The notes under the pieces were generated by a model, which ran no database searches, was not told the DNA's origin, and was given only the letters and a program-made list of their open reading frames with translations. Below are positions 34,346-46,500 of a DNA stretch of 64,000 nt, in pieces. The translations under genes were made by a program, and so were the position numbers. The DNA comes from Anaeramoeba flamelloides (taxonomy: Eukaryota > Metamonada > Anaeramoebidae): positions 17,050,001 through 17,114,000 of the forward strand of contig JANTQA010000047.1 of assembly GCA_027625915.1 (NCBI GenBank), written 5' to 3'. Position 1 is the stretch's first letter; each line of letters starts with the position of its first letter.

Positions 34346-34963
34346 TCTGTATGATTAAAAAAAAAGAATTCAACAAAACATTGAAGAATATAAAAAAAGT
34401 TTTATACTTTTGAAAGTTAAAAATGGAATAATCTTAACCTTCAAATTATAAACAATTTAATTGAAGGTATCAAACAAGTTTTTTTCAAGTGTAAAAGTTA
34501 ATAAGTAGATAAATTCATTATCAAAAGACAAGTACTTGTATTTTTTTATATATTTGTTCTTTTTTTTGTTCTTTATATCCTTTTGAGAGTGGACAGTCTT
34601 TACATTAAATATATACCTGAACATCAAAGCAAACGAAAAATATGACAATAATGCTGATTTTAAATCTGTTAACATTATCAGCCAATTAGTTGAAAATGCC
34701 TAGCATATTTAAAATCTGCAATGTGGGCAATTATTTTCACAAGTAATGCTGCTTTGTTTCATTTGCTTATTGTTGTTGAAAACCTATATCTTGGTTTATT
34801 CGTCTTATTTTTATAATTTTGTAGGATTCAAATCAGTATCGGCTGTTTGTTTTCAAACCACAGATCCAAAAAAACAAAAATGATAAAAAAAAAATCAAAA
34901 GTAAAAAACAACAAACAACAAACAATAACAAATAAAAAAGGTTTTGAGAAAGAATTTATTACA

Positions 34964-35458
34964 TTATTTTTTCCATTTAGGTAATGCCTTTTTAAGGGTA
35001 GTTGGGATTAATTCTTCATCTGTGATTAAAGAAGAGAAAAAAATAAAAGGAACGATCCAAGCACATAATGAAAAAAATGAGAGCAATTCAATAATTGAAA
35101 CATACGTGTCTAAAAAATATTTAAACCATAAGATGTTTGAGATTATTGCGCCACAAACCGAAAATACGAATCGTTTTGATTTGATTTTGATTGTTGGGAA
35201 TTCATGGAGTAATGTTAAATAGCCAACATGTGCAAGAATTGAGGCTAGTGTATGGAAAAAGGGAAAGCCTTCAAAAATGAATAAGCCAACATGCAGAAAG
35301 ATGATCAGATAAATTAGCCAACGAATTACACGAGAGACTTTTGATGGGTTTTCTTCAGAGATCTCCGAAAAATAATACATCCCTGACGCAAGTGCAATGA
35401 ATGTAAAACAAACGAATACAATATATGAAATAACTGTAGAGAGAAGATAAATTATCAT
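34964..35458 (-). CDS. TEX261/SVP26 family ER membrane protein
   Basis: One uninterrupted exon of 164 residues, ATG at 35,458, TAA at 34,964. It is a multi-pass membrane protein with about four to five hydrophobic segments: residues 1-25, about 43-65, 70-90, 100-120 and 125-145. Family marks seen include LASGMYYFSEISEE (TEX261 has LAVAAGLYYLAELIEE), HVGYLTLLHEFPTI, and CAWIVPFIFFSSL near the end (TEX261: CLWIIPFAFFVSL). Yeast Svp26 and TEX261 help load type II membrane proteins such as glycosyltransferases into COPII vesicles at the ER. The protein is about 30 residues shorter than TEX261 at the C-terminus. A role in ER export is inferred from the family. It stands alone between repeats. Confidence 0.85.
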   Translation of the reverse strand: MIIYLLSTVISYIVFVCFTFIALASGMYYFSEISEENPSKVSRVIRWLIYLIIFLHVGLFIFEGFPFFHTLASILAHVGYLTLLHEFPTIKIKSKRFVFSVCGAIISNILWFKYFLDTYVSIIELLSFFSLCAWIVPFIFFSSLITDEELIPTTLKKALPKWKK

Positions 35459-35669
35459 TTTATAATAAAGCGAAAAATGAAGAAATGTGTTTTTTGAAAA
35501 AAATGAAAAAAATTATTGATAAAAGTTTAAGGTTGACGATCTAATATCTGAAAAAAGTCAAGGTTCTCTGATAATTCATTGAAAAGAAAAAATATTTGAT
35601 TGAATTAAGACTTGGGTTTTGTTACTGGTTGAAAATTCAAAAAAAGCGTTTATTTAATAATTCTCAATA

Positions 35670-35889
35670 CTATTAATTGCAAAATAAATGGATCAAAATT
35701 TTCATACAACTTTCCAAAAAATGGTTTCTAAATCCTATAATATTTTAATTTTTAATAACATAAATCAGTTTAAATCAATGGTTTCACATTCTAGAATTGA
35801 TAACTTTGATGATTTGTTGTAATTCTTAAGCTGTGATTATTTTGGAAGGCTGAATGAAAATTTTGATCCATTTATTTTGCAATTAACAG
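35670..35889. mobile_element. 220-bp TA-flanked MITE, family F, complete copy
   Basis: TA at both sides. Starts CTATTAATTGCAAAATAAAT and ends in the near-exact complement ATTTATTTTGCAATTAACAG; arms of about 55 bp. A second copy at 51,126-51,923 is the same length once an inserted element is subtracted. Tc1/mariner-type by its TA duplication. No coding capacity. Confidence 0.8.
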
Positions 35890-36289
35890 TAAGACTCAAT
35901 TTTTTCAAAAGATCCTTCTTTTGAGATGAAAATTATGAATTATTGCAACATGACTTTCATTTTATTTTTCAGAATATTTATTTTTACAAAATCGTTCTAT
36001 TTTGAGGTATGAATTTTCAAAAATAAAAAATGAAAAAATGATTTGTTAAATAGACGTTCTCAAACAAAAATTTTACTTTCAATCCCTGTTTCTGATTTTT
36101 TTTTTTTTCAAAAATTGTTACAAAAAATGTTATTGATGTTTGAAAAATCCCAAAAAAAACCAATAAAAAATAAATTTTTTTAAATGGTTGAAATATACTC
36201 TACAAGCTGAATCAGTAGTAAAAAAAGTCGTTCAAAGAATTTGCATAATTTAAAATAAAATTCAAAATTTTTAACACCGATAAAGCAGT

Positions 36290-36610
36290 TAAAAAAATTA
36301 TAATCAAAAAATTTGATTCAAATTGGAAATAATTTTTATTTTTGTAAAATATGAAAATCATTTTTTCATCTTTTTAGTTTTTTCTTTTCATTTCATTTTT
36401 TAAATTACGTAACTTTTTTTTTTTGATAATTTTTTTTTTTAATGATTGATATTATGTTAAATGTGACTTCTTCAAGAAAGAAGAACTTAAATATAATTAG
36501 TTGATGGTATCTAAACATTTAATCAATTATAATTGTTCATATAAAATTTAAACAAATTTTAAAGAAACATTTTTTTTTTAAATTATCTCCAAAATTTTTA
36601 ACCCAACAAT
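36290..36610 (+). repeat. Repeat family K, copy 2 (diverged)
   Basis: Same orientation as 32,190-32,600, with ATTGGAAATAATTTTTATTT, TTGATGGTATCT and TTTAATCAATTATAATTGTT blocks. Forms an inverted pair with the copy at 38,990-39,345. Confidence 0.5.
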
Positions 36611-36763
36611 AATTTATTAGTATACTAATAATTTAATTTTTCTTTTGTGCGCATTGTATAATATAAACAATTATTAACATTTCAATTATTTGATGGTTCT
36701 AATTTGGAATTTCTTCGAGAATTGATTAAATAATTTTTTTTTTCAAAAAGATAATTTTGTTGA

Positions 36764-36960
36764 CAGTCAGTTCCACTTTTAAGGCACAAACTTTTAACAT
36801 AATTTAAGGCACAATAAAAATCTCAAATTAAGGAACAATATTTTGGATTCTAGTAAAATAAATTGTAAAAAAAAATATTACAAATTTTGTGCTTAAATTT
36901 GAGATTTTTTTGTGCCTTAAATTTCGCTGAAAGTTTGTGCTTTAAAAGTGGAACTGGCTG
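36764..36960. mobile_element. 197-bp mariner-type MITE, copy 4
   Basis: CAGTCAGTTCCACTTTTAAG start and its complement at the end, followed by TA; the left flank is GA, so one side of the TA duplication has mutated. 197 bp. Confidence 0.8.
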
Positions 36961-37544
36961 TATTTGAAATTTTTGAATTGGAGTTTCCTTATCTTGTGAA
37001 TTCACACCTTATAAATATGAATAATTTTGAGAATCTTTTTCAAAAAAAGATCTAATTATAGATGATATTGATAACTCAGACAATAATATAAAGAATAATT
37101 TTCGGCAGGTATCATTCTCATGGAAATAACAAAAAAAAATTATATTTATTTTTCATTTTTGGGATTTTATTTTTCAATTTTTTTTTGGAAAGGGGTGTAC
37201 GATTCAGAAAAATTTGCAAATGATGTCTAATAGAACTTAAAAATTAAGAACTATCATCCTTTTTTATATTTGTGATTTGAAAATAAGAGTCTGGAATCTG
37301 AGTACATCGAATTTTATATTAATTCCTCAAGGTACAATATACATAATCTGGCTATTTAACAATATTTTTTTATAAAATAAAAATTTTCAGAAATATTTTG
37401 AATTAAAAATATCAAAATTTCTCATTTTAATAATTGTTTTTTCTACAGAGAGTAAATACCTTTTTTAAATTTTAAGTGTCAAATTTAATTTGTAACTGAA
37501 AAATACAAATCTTACATTTAAGCAAATATATTAATATTTTAATA

Positions 37545-37880
37545 AATATGATAATTCTATCTATCCTATTATAATCTATTTTCATACCAACTAAAGTATA
37601 TTGAATTCAAAAAAAATGAAAAGATTGATCAAGAAAAAATAAATAAAAATACAATGTATTTTGTGATTTGATCTATTAAATTTGAAATGATTACTTCTCA
37701 TTTACTTGATTATATTTTTAATATTTTATGGAAAAACCTTTGTTTTGTAAAATTTTTGATGAATAAATTACTTTCTATTTCTAAATCCGAGAAATTTCCA
37801 AAATGAATTTTCAAAATCCTATTTTCATTTAATTTTATTAAATTCAATTTTTAGTTTAGAAAATATGAAAATTTTTGAAT
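37545..37880 (-). mobile_element. Fragment of transposon D, reverse orientation
   Basis: The minus strand matches the right-hand half of the TTAA-flanked family (for example TTAAATGAAAATAGGATTTT, TTGGAAATT and the block before ATATTATAATAG). It lacks both ends. Lies in the stretch between the TEX261-like and eL31 genes, which holds no gene that I can see. Confidence 0.5.
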
Positions 37881-38989
37881 TTTTTTTTCAAGAAAGATAT
37901 ATTTATTACATTTTTTTGTTTTATTAGATAATTACTTTAATTTTCAGTTTAAATTAAAAAAACAAAATAATTTGGTTTCTGTTTGAGTTTTTTTCTATAT
38001 TTATCTTTTATTTCAAAAAAAAAAAAATCCATAAAAGGAACATATTGAATATTCAAAAAGTTTGATTCTATGTAAAACAATAAATTTCTATCTTCTTCTT
38101 TTTTCAAAGGATGATAATGGTATTTTTGTAAATTAAAAGAAGAAAAAGCATAATATAAATTTTTTCTAGTCTGAATTATATTGATTAAACCTTGTCAAAA
38201 AATCTTTGTTAGTCTAAAATCGAATAATTAGGGTAAAAGTAGTATATTTTTTTTTCGATTTTTTATTTTCAGTAACCATTTTAGACACTTGAAAAGCCTC
38301 TAATTTTCAAAAATGGATTGTAAAATCGAATTTAAGAAAATAGAAGTTTCATCTTGATAGTTATTAACGGGTTATCCAAATTTTTTTTCAAAATTAAGAT
38401 ACTAAAGGTGTTTTTATTTATATATATAAAATGTTTTGGAAAACAAGAAAAAAAAACTAACTTTGAAAATGTAATTAACCTTGAAGGTTTCAATTTTTGA
38501 AAGTTATTTTTTTTTCTCCTCTAGTTAAACAAAACAGTTGTGATATATGAATAATAATATCTTTAGAATCCCAATTTTCACCCCTAAAAAATGTTAGATA
38601 AAATTGAGATTAGAAAATTTAATATCTTGTATTTAGATAGTGTCATACTAAAAAGTAAATTGAATTATTATAAAGAATTAATCAATGGTTTTCCATAAAT
38701 TTGTCTATTTAAAGACTTTTTTGAATATTGATTTAAATAAAGATATTTTAAAATAATTTTACCCTACTTTTTTTGACAATAACTTCGTATATTATCATTT
38801 TTTAATATAATTTTAAATGTAAACCACATTCCAAAAATTTGGAAACACACAAAATTAAAAATTGAAAAAAAAAAAACTCAATTTATTGTATTTTTGAATC
38901 AAAATATTAAACCACATTTAAGTAACCCAATATTAATATTTTTAAAAATAATCATTTTTATTCAAATAAAATAAAATATAAAAAACAAA

Positions 38990-39345
38990 AAAAAAAAATC
39001 GGTGTGTACAAAGTAATGAAATGAGCGTAGTAAAAAATATAAAACTAAATTTGTTAAAATTTCACCAACAATTGTTGATCGATCAAATGAAAATAAACGG
39101 TTAAATAATTGTATTTGAATTTTTCTATTTTGACAAACTCAGCACTAACCTACAATAAACCATTGAAAAAAAAAAATCTAGATATAAAGTAATATATTAC
39201 ATAACTGCTAAAAAGGAAATGAAAACAAAACAAAAAAGACAAAAAATGAAATAGTTTAACTTCAAAATTATTTCCATTTTAAATGTAAAGTGTGATAATG
39301 TTATTCTTTCAACTGCTTAAACTGTGCCCAAATTTTTGGAGAATA
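38990..39345 (-). repeat. Repeat family K, copy 3 (reverse)
   Basis: Reverse-complement match to the copies at 32,190 and 53,960, with the ACCAACAATTGTTGATCGAT and AAATGAAATAGTTT blocks. A shorter reverse piece follows at 39,890-39,985. Confidence 0.55.
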
Positions 39346-40241
39346 TTGTTTTTATATAAGTGTAATCTGAAAATAAACTCTATTTCAAAATCATTGGTTC
39401 ATTTAAAAATCAATTTTTAATGAAAAATATTTTTAATAATTGAAGTTATCGATTATTATAGAAAAATTCCAATTTTAATATTCAGTTCTATACTCAAGAA
39501 ATATTTATTTTTTGTCTAAAAATGAAATAAAAAAAAGTAAAATAAAACAATTAAAAAAAATTGGGAGATTTATTTGGAAATAAGCATTAAATAAAAAATA
39601 GAAAAGTTTAAAAAATTAATAAAACCCATTTATCAATTCTCCTTCCATTTGAATAACTAAATCTAATCTCTTTTTCATATTTGAAACCAATTTTTTCATT
39701 AATTCATCTGTTACTTATTTCAAAATTTTAATTTTCATTTTCTATTTTAACAAAATACTTGAAGAAAAAATAAAAAAGAGAATAAATGATTTATTTTCAA
39801 ACTTTTCATTGTGAGGTGGAAAACTTTAAAACAAACAAATACAAGTCAAAATTCAAATGTAACATGGGCCATTTATTATGAAATTTAGAATAGTTTGTAA
39901 AATCAAAATTATTTCCAAATTGTATGTCAAGTGTAGTGTTTTTTTTCTTTCAATTGTTTAAACTGTTTTCAAATTTTTGGAATTTAGTTTATTTTGGAAA
40001 AAATAAAATAATTCGATTAAAAAAAGAAAAAAAAATTGGGTAAACCATTAAAAAATAACAAGATAAAATAATAAAAAATCATATTCATTTTAAAGACCAA
40101 TTTTATTTTGTTGGATAATGTTATTCAAAAAAGTTTAAATTATAATTAAACTTTTAAACTTTTGATATTAGTAATTATTAATTACAATTTGTTGTTAACT
40201 TTTTTTATTACTTGAGCAACAAAAGCATCGATTAAAATGAT

Positions 40242-41628
40242 TTAATTGATTACTTTAGTTGTAAGTCCTTTGAAATTTTTGGTTGGAACATAAGTTACAC
40301 GAGTATATAATCTTTCTTTGGCTTCTTCATCTTCGTTTATTTGTCTTTCTAACCTTACTCTAATTCTAAATGGAACATTTTTAATACCTTTTGACCAGAT
40401 AAACTATTGAAAGAAAAGTTATTTAATTAAAATTAAAACAAGAAATGGAAGAGAATTTAGATAATTGGCTGAAAAGTAATAATTACACAGTCATTTTTGA
40501 ATATTACTGATAAATATAAATATATGTTTGAAGATTTTTGCTTCCTTTTCCATTTTTTGAAATTGTTTTAAATCTTCATTTAGAAGCAAAGAATTTTATT
40601 GGTTTAAATGTTAAGATACTTGAATAAAATTGGTTGATCTTCAAAATTTTCTTTGGAAAGAAAGGTGAAATCTTTTATGTAGTGAACTGGCTTGAAAGTA
40701 GAGTTATCAAATTTGTTAAAAAAAGGAGACTTTAACTAAAAATTGTTAGAAAACATTTTTATGAATTTATCAGTATTCTTGATAAATGAAAAATAAAAGG
40801 ATATTATAAAATATTTTTTTCCTTCTTTTAAAAGCATTTCTTTTGTTTTACTTAATGCCGAATTATTAAAACTTTGCAGTTTGACTTTTTGAAAATGGTT
40901 TTATTGAGAATTGTTTTCTTAAATTACCAAGATTTTATGAATTTTCAATATTTTTTAACATTTGATAAAATCAAATTGGTTGGTGGTTGAGGTGGAAAAA
41001 ATATTATAACTGTTTTTTTGAATTTCCTTTTCTTTTTGATAACAGTTTTTTTTTTTTTGTTTTTTGATCAAAGCAAGAGAAGAAAGGAAATGAAAAAAGT
41101 GTTTTTTTATTTTAAATTTAGCTATCAATTACATTGCAAAATAGCTTTTTTATTATTTTTTTTTTATCAAATCGGTTTTGAGAAGTAGAACGGAAAATAG
41201 TATTTGTGTTAGCCAGTATTTTTGAGTTGAAGCATGATCAAAATAAAAAATTTTTTGAGAATAAAAAGAAAAAAAAAGCATCACAAAAATAAAAAAAAAA
41301 AAAAAGTAAAAGCAAAGATAAAGTTACTTTATTAACTTCTGGATCTACTCTAACATCTTTTGTTCCCATTTCTCTGTTTGTAAATTGTTTAATGACTTTG
41401 ATAGATTTTGGTGCTCTTCGTTTATAAGAACTAAATTTATAAGAAAAATTACGAGATCAAACAAAAAAAAAAAAAAAGTTAGTTCTGAAGATCTCTGAGA
41501 ATAAAAAGAATAATAAAAAAAGATTATTACACTTTATGCAATAGTTTATGTAAGTGAATGGTATATTCTCTTGTAACTATTTCGGCCTTTGGTTTTTTAT
41601 CTTTCCAATTTTTTGATTTTTGGGACAT
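40242..41628 (-). CDS. RPL31: Ribosomal protein eL31
   Basis: Three exons: 41,628-41,531, 41,430-41,328 and 40,403-40,242, giving 120 residues and a TAA. Begins [20 protein letters not shown], continues [60 protein letters not shown] and ends [16 protein letters not shown]. These match eL31 throughout (REYTINIHKRIHG, KRAPRALKEI, MGTPDVRID, WAKGIRNVPYRIRVRL, YTLVTYVPV.TFKNLQT). It is a component of the large cytosolic ribosomal subunit near the exit tunnel. Length is normal (about 120-125). Intron 1 is 100 bp and intron 2 is 924 bp. Phases: after two bases of a codon, then phase 0. Confidence 0.97.
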
Positions 41629-41639
41629 TTTTAAATAAT

Positions 41640-43599
41640 AACAAGAAAAAGATTGAAGAAAAGATTAAATTAAAAAAAAATGATGTTATTCTCTGTTTAA
41701 GGGAATGAATGACGTCGAGAGATTTGTTGATAATGAAAGTTTTTTGTTACAATATTTCGTCCTTATTCTTGTTATATGTTCAAATGTCTCTAAAAAACCG
41801 ATTTATAAAATAGTAGTATTATTTCTTGATCTTCATCAATAAAAAGATATTCTTTTATTAGTAAAAAACCCAACAATTTCAGAAAAAAATATACATTTCA
41901 ACAAAAATATAAAGGTTGGCCCATCAATATTTGGACTGTTATTTTACAAAATATCTTTCTTAAATTTGTATTGAAATCGATCTTCACCTTGGTACAATTA
42001 AAATCTTCTTGAAAAATTAATCAATAGGATAGTATTCCTGAAACTAATAATAACTTATTATGAATCTGAACCATACCCAAGAATTGCGCACAACAACAAA
42101 ATATATTTTGTAATTGTCCTTCTTTTGATTGAAATAATTCAAATATTAAATAAAAAAAGTGAATCTATTCGTCAAAAAATTGATTAAACAAAAAATAAAG
42201 AATTAAAGCATTATCAATACCAAAAAAATCAAATTTCTAAAAAAAAACAAAATAATTATCTGTTTCTTTTTTTGCATTTCCAAAGGTATAAATATCTTAT
42301 ATTTAAAAAAAATCAATTTTTTTGTTACACAATCAATTTAATTCAATTTAATCTGATTTCTGGTTATATTGTAGCCATCGAAATTTAACAAGTAAGGATT
42401 TTGAAACATTCTTGAGACAATAATAACTTCTTTGAGAATAGTAAAAAAAATGAAAAAAAATTTTTTTGGAGATCTCTCAAAGAGTTACAGTTACAAAACA
42501 AACACAGTTGTTTTCAAAATTAGATATTTGTACCATTTTATATGGAAATTGAGTGTCTCTCATTGGCACTTTTTTTCTAAAAATTTCCAAATTTTTGATT
42601 TTAGATTTTTGAAGATCGATCATACATCACAGGTTGGTTAGTTTTTGATTGTTTTTAGATATTTATAAAAATTAGAAATTTTTTTTTTATCTATTTCAGA
42701 AAATTATTTTTCAACGATAATGACTTTACTCTTAAAGAAATTTATGTAAAGAATTATTTTTTTTTTAAATTGTAATTTTATATTCACTTTTCAAAAAGAA
42801 TTTTCAATCTAAAGAAATTAGATAACATAGTACTAAACCCAAAGTTAAAATCAAATTTTAACAAAAGAAAAAAAAAATATAAACATATCCTTGAAAGGGA
42901 AATTTTTTAAAAAAAAACTTTCAGGGATTTTTAATTCGATGTTCAAATTTAAGAACATTTAAAACTTGTAAAAGTAACTGTAAAAAATTAATTAGAACAC
43001 CTAAAGGAATTGTGTTGTGATTCGAGATTTGAAATGGATATTATGAAATTTAATAATCATATTTTGGAAAGATGTAAGAAGATCTAAAAAATGTGTAAAA
43101 TTGTGGAATTCTAAAATGCTGAAAATTTCACATTTTTTGGTAAAAGAAATTCTCAGTATGTAAATTTAACTGAGATCATGGAACTCTTTCAAGAGGGTTT
43201 TTATACATTAATTTGACTGTTTTCTTCTGAAAAAGTAAATCTTAATTAATTTAAAACAGTAATTTTTTTAAAAAATAATAAAATAAAAAGTATATTTTAT
43301 TCAATAGATTAATGTGAGATATATTTTAAAAATATTTTGAAGCGAATTAATCGTTAACTGTCAAAAAGCACTTGATCATAAAAAAAGGAAAAAACAAAAT
43401 AAAAAAGTATTAAATAAAAAAAAAGCAATCATTGTAAAAATATTAACAACGTTGAGTATATAAATTCTTGAATGAGAAAATCATTTAAAATTATTTTTTT
43501 TTTCAAAAAAAAATAAAGATTATATGTTTTTGAATAATATTAAAATAATTAATAAATTCGCTGTTTATTTTATATGAGGTCTCAAAATTTATCAAAAAT
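41640..43599. other. Intergenic, no gene seen
   Basis: Lies upstream of eL31 and downstream of the MST-like kinase. AT-rich, with only short frames lacking coding character. It should contain the eL31 promoter, but no specific motif stands out. Confidence 0.4.
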
Positions 43600-46500
43600 T
43601 TAATTATCTATTTTTTTAAATTTCAGAATAGTTTTTATTATGGTTGTTAATTCAGAAATATTTTTATTTGTTTGTTCAATTTCATTGGTAATCATTGGCA
43701 CGTTTTCCATTTTATCAAGGTTATATTTTAACATTTTTATTAGGTTTGATATCGAAGGTGTGACCATTGATTTTTCCAAAACAATCTCTTGGTCAGTTAA
43801 CTCTTTCAAAATTTCTAAATGCTTTGCCTCCTCATGTTCGCTTTCATCACCAGAGTCATCATCATCATCATCTGAATATTTGGTTTCTAAGGGATCACTG
43901 TTTTCCGAATTCTCTTCATCTTTGTAAAAAAATGAATCAAAGTCCATTGTTGATAAATTTAAAAAAGGTATATCTATTATTGAATTTTTTTTTTTTAAAT
44001 TCTCAATTTTTTGTGAAAGTCCAGTTTGCTCAAGGCTTTTTTGTATACCTTTAGTTCCTTTATCATTTTCTTGTAGGACTATTGACCAATTAAAGTTTGA
44101 TTCTTTTGCATGGATATTATCTTTTTGAATGTATGAATTGTCATAAATGGCCATCGACCCTTCAGAATCTGATTCGCTTTCTTCGGAATTTGATGAAAGG
44201 TAACCGTTTGAATTATAATTGCCATAATTTTTTACACTCCCTTCACTCGATTCTGTCTTTTTTTTTATTTTGATTTTTTTTTTAATTTTTTATTTTATTG
44301 TATTATTATTTTTTTTTTATTTTTCATAGAATTTGATAAATTTATATAAGTAGAAGAATAAAAAATAAATAAAAAAAAACAATTTATACTTCATCTTCAT
44401 TTTCAGTTAATGATTCATCACTTTTAATTTTAAATCTATAGCCTCTTTCTGAAACAATTGAATCTACTTCATGAATTAAATCCAATAAAATGTTTGAATT
44501 ATAATTTGTTTTCCCCATTTGAATAAAAGGATGCTTTTTAGTAAATTTATTTCAAGAAAAATGATTGAAGAATTGTTAATTTTTACAAATTTGGATATTT
44601 TAATTTAATAGAATAAAATAAAAAAAACGTGAAAAGAAAAGAAATGAAATTCCAACATTTAATAATTCACGAGCCGTAGGACGAATTTTATAATTTTTTA
44701 CTAAGCATTTTGAAATAAAGTCATTAAATTCATCAGAGTATTGTTCTTTATTTTTTAATTCTGGAGGCTGTGTTTTCTCGTTTGGGATTATAAACACAAC
44801 ACGCATTTGCTCTAAATTTGACAAGGGTGGTAAAATTTCTGCTGCTTCAATGGCAGTGATTCCTAGACTCCAAATATCTGCTCTTGAATCATATTGCCCA
44901 TAATCAAGAACTACTTCTGGTGCCATCCAATATATCTGTGTTTTTTTTTTTTTTTTTTTTTTTTTTGTTTGAATAAATAATATATTTACAAATAAAAATA
45001 AAAATATTATTTTTGTTATTTATATTAACAAAGTTAATGAAAAGAAATGGAGATTTAGGAATAAAATAAACAACAATTAATGTGTTATTAGCATCAATAA
45101 AAGAAAATAAATCAAAATATTTCTAAAGTTAATTTACTAAATCAACATGCTCAACAATAAAAAAGAGAGTAATTGATGGTTTAGATTATAATTTACGAAA
45201 AAATGACTTATTTGAATTATTAAATTGACAATTTGATCAAAAAAAATACGATAATATTGAGAATTGAAATTTATTTTTAATCATAATATTTATCAAAATA
45301 ACGAAATTAAAAATAAATTACAATTTTGGTTTTAACGGTTTTCAGGATAATTTAAACTATTTTTAATTTTTAAAAAGAATAATTTTGGTAAAAAAATTGA
45401 TCTTTCAAAAATAAATTTTATTTTTTAAAAATCAACAATGAATAAAAAAAATTCAGTAAATAATCCTATTAAAATATTATTGGATTTGGTTTTGATTTTT
45501 GTTTTGGTTTTGATGGGTTTTTTTTTTTGGAAAATTGATTGAATTGTGATGTAAATAGAGAAATCATATTTAATAAAAACAAAATTGCGCATGAAAAGAA
45601 TAGCACAAAAATTATGATCAAATATTTTAAAATTCACAACACTTTGTTTTTTTTGAAATTATTTCAAATTTTGAAAGTAATTAAAAGATCAAAATCCGAT
45701 AACTTTAAATTTAAAAGTTTTGTCAATTAAAACTTTTTAAAAACTTGCGCATGAAAAACACTTTTTGGCTTGTAATTTTTCTGAAAATAGTTTCAGGTTT
45801 TTGAAAGTTAAAAAATATTTTTCTTTTAGATAATTTTGGAAAATTTCAATTAAATTCAGAATGTTGTCTTTTGTTTATTATTTTTTTTTATTACCTTTTT
45901 TTGTGTGTTTGAAAAATTTTCTTAAAGTTTTTGAAATTTGGAAAATTTTGAAAGAATATCAGAGACTGAACTCTTTCATACTGCAAGGCTGAAAGTTCCA
46001 AAAAGTTTTGAAAATTTCTACAATTTTTGTGCTATTCTTGTAGTGAACTACAATATTTTTTTAGCATTTTTTGAATCAAACCGTATTGTTTTCACGTTGT
46101 AAAATGGTATGAAAAAATAAAATTATAAATTTTAAATAAACCTTATTACAAATTACGTAACTTTAATTAAAGTATTAGTTTTATCTAACTTATAATATAA
46201 TCAACATTGTAGAACTTCACATTCTTAAGGCTATTATATTTATTGTTATTAGTACTACCATTTTTAAAATTCTCTAGTCTAGAAAAAAAGGAGTTTTGGG
46301 GTTAAAAATTTTAAATGGATGTGACAATGAATTTTGGTTTAATTCAACTTTGAGATATTTGCTTGAATAGATAATAACTAATAGTTTTGAAAATGCTGTA
46401 CTTTTCTAATAATCTGGAATATACTTTGAAAAATTTCTAATGATAGATATTTCATGCCAGAGATTTTCAAGAATTTAAGAGTCAGAATAAGATCTATATT

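Noticed and set aside
34944-35222. Plus-strand frame of 92 codons
   Set aside because: Antisense shadow of the TEX261-like gene.
43640-44054. Ser- and His-rich plus-strand frames
   Set aside because: Antisense shadows of the acidic tail of the MST-like kinase.
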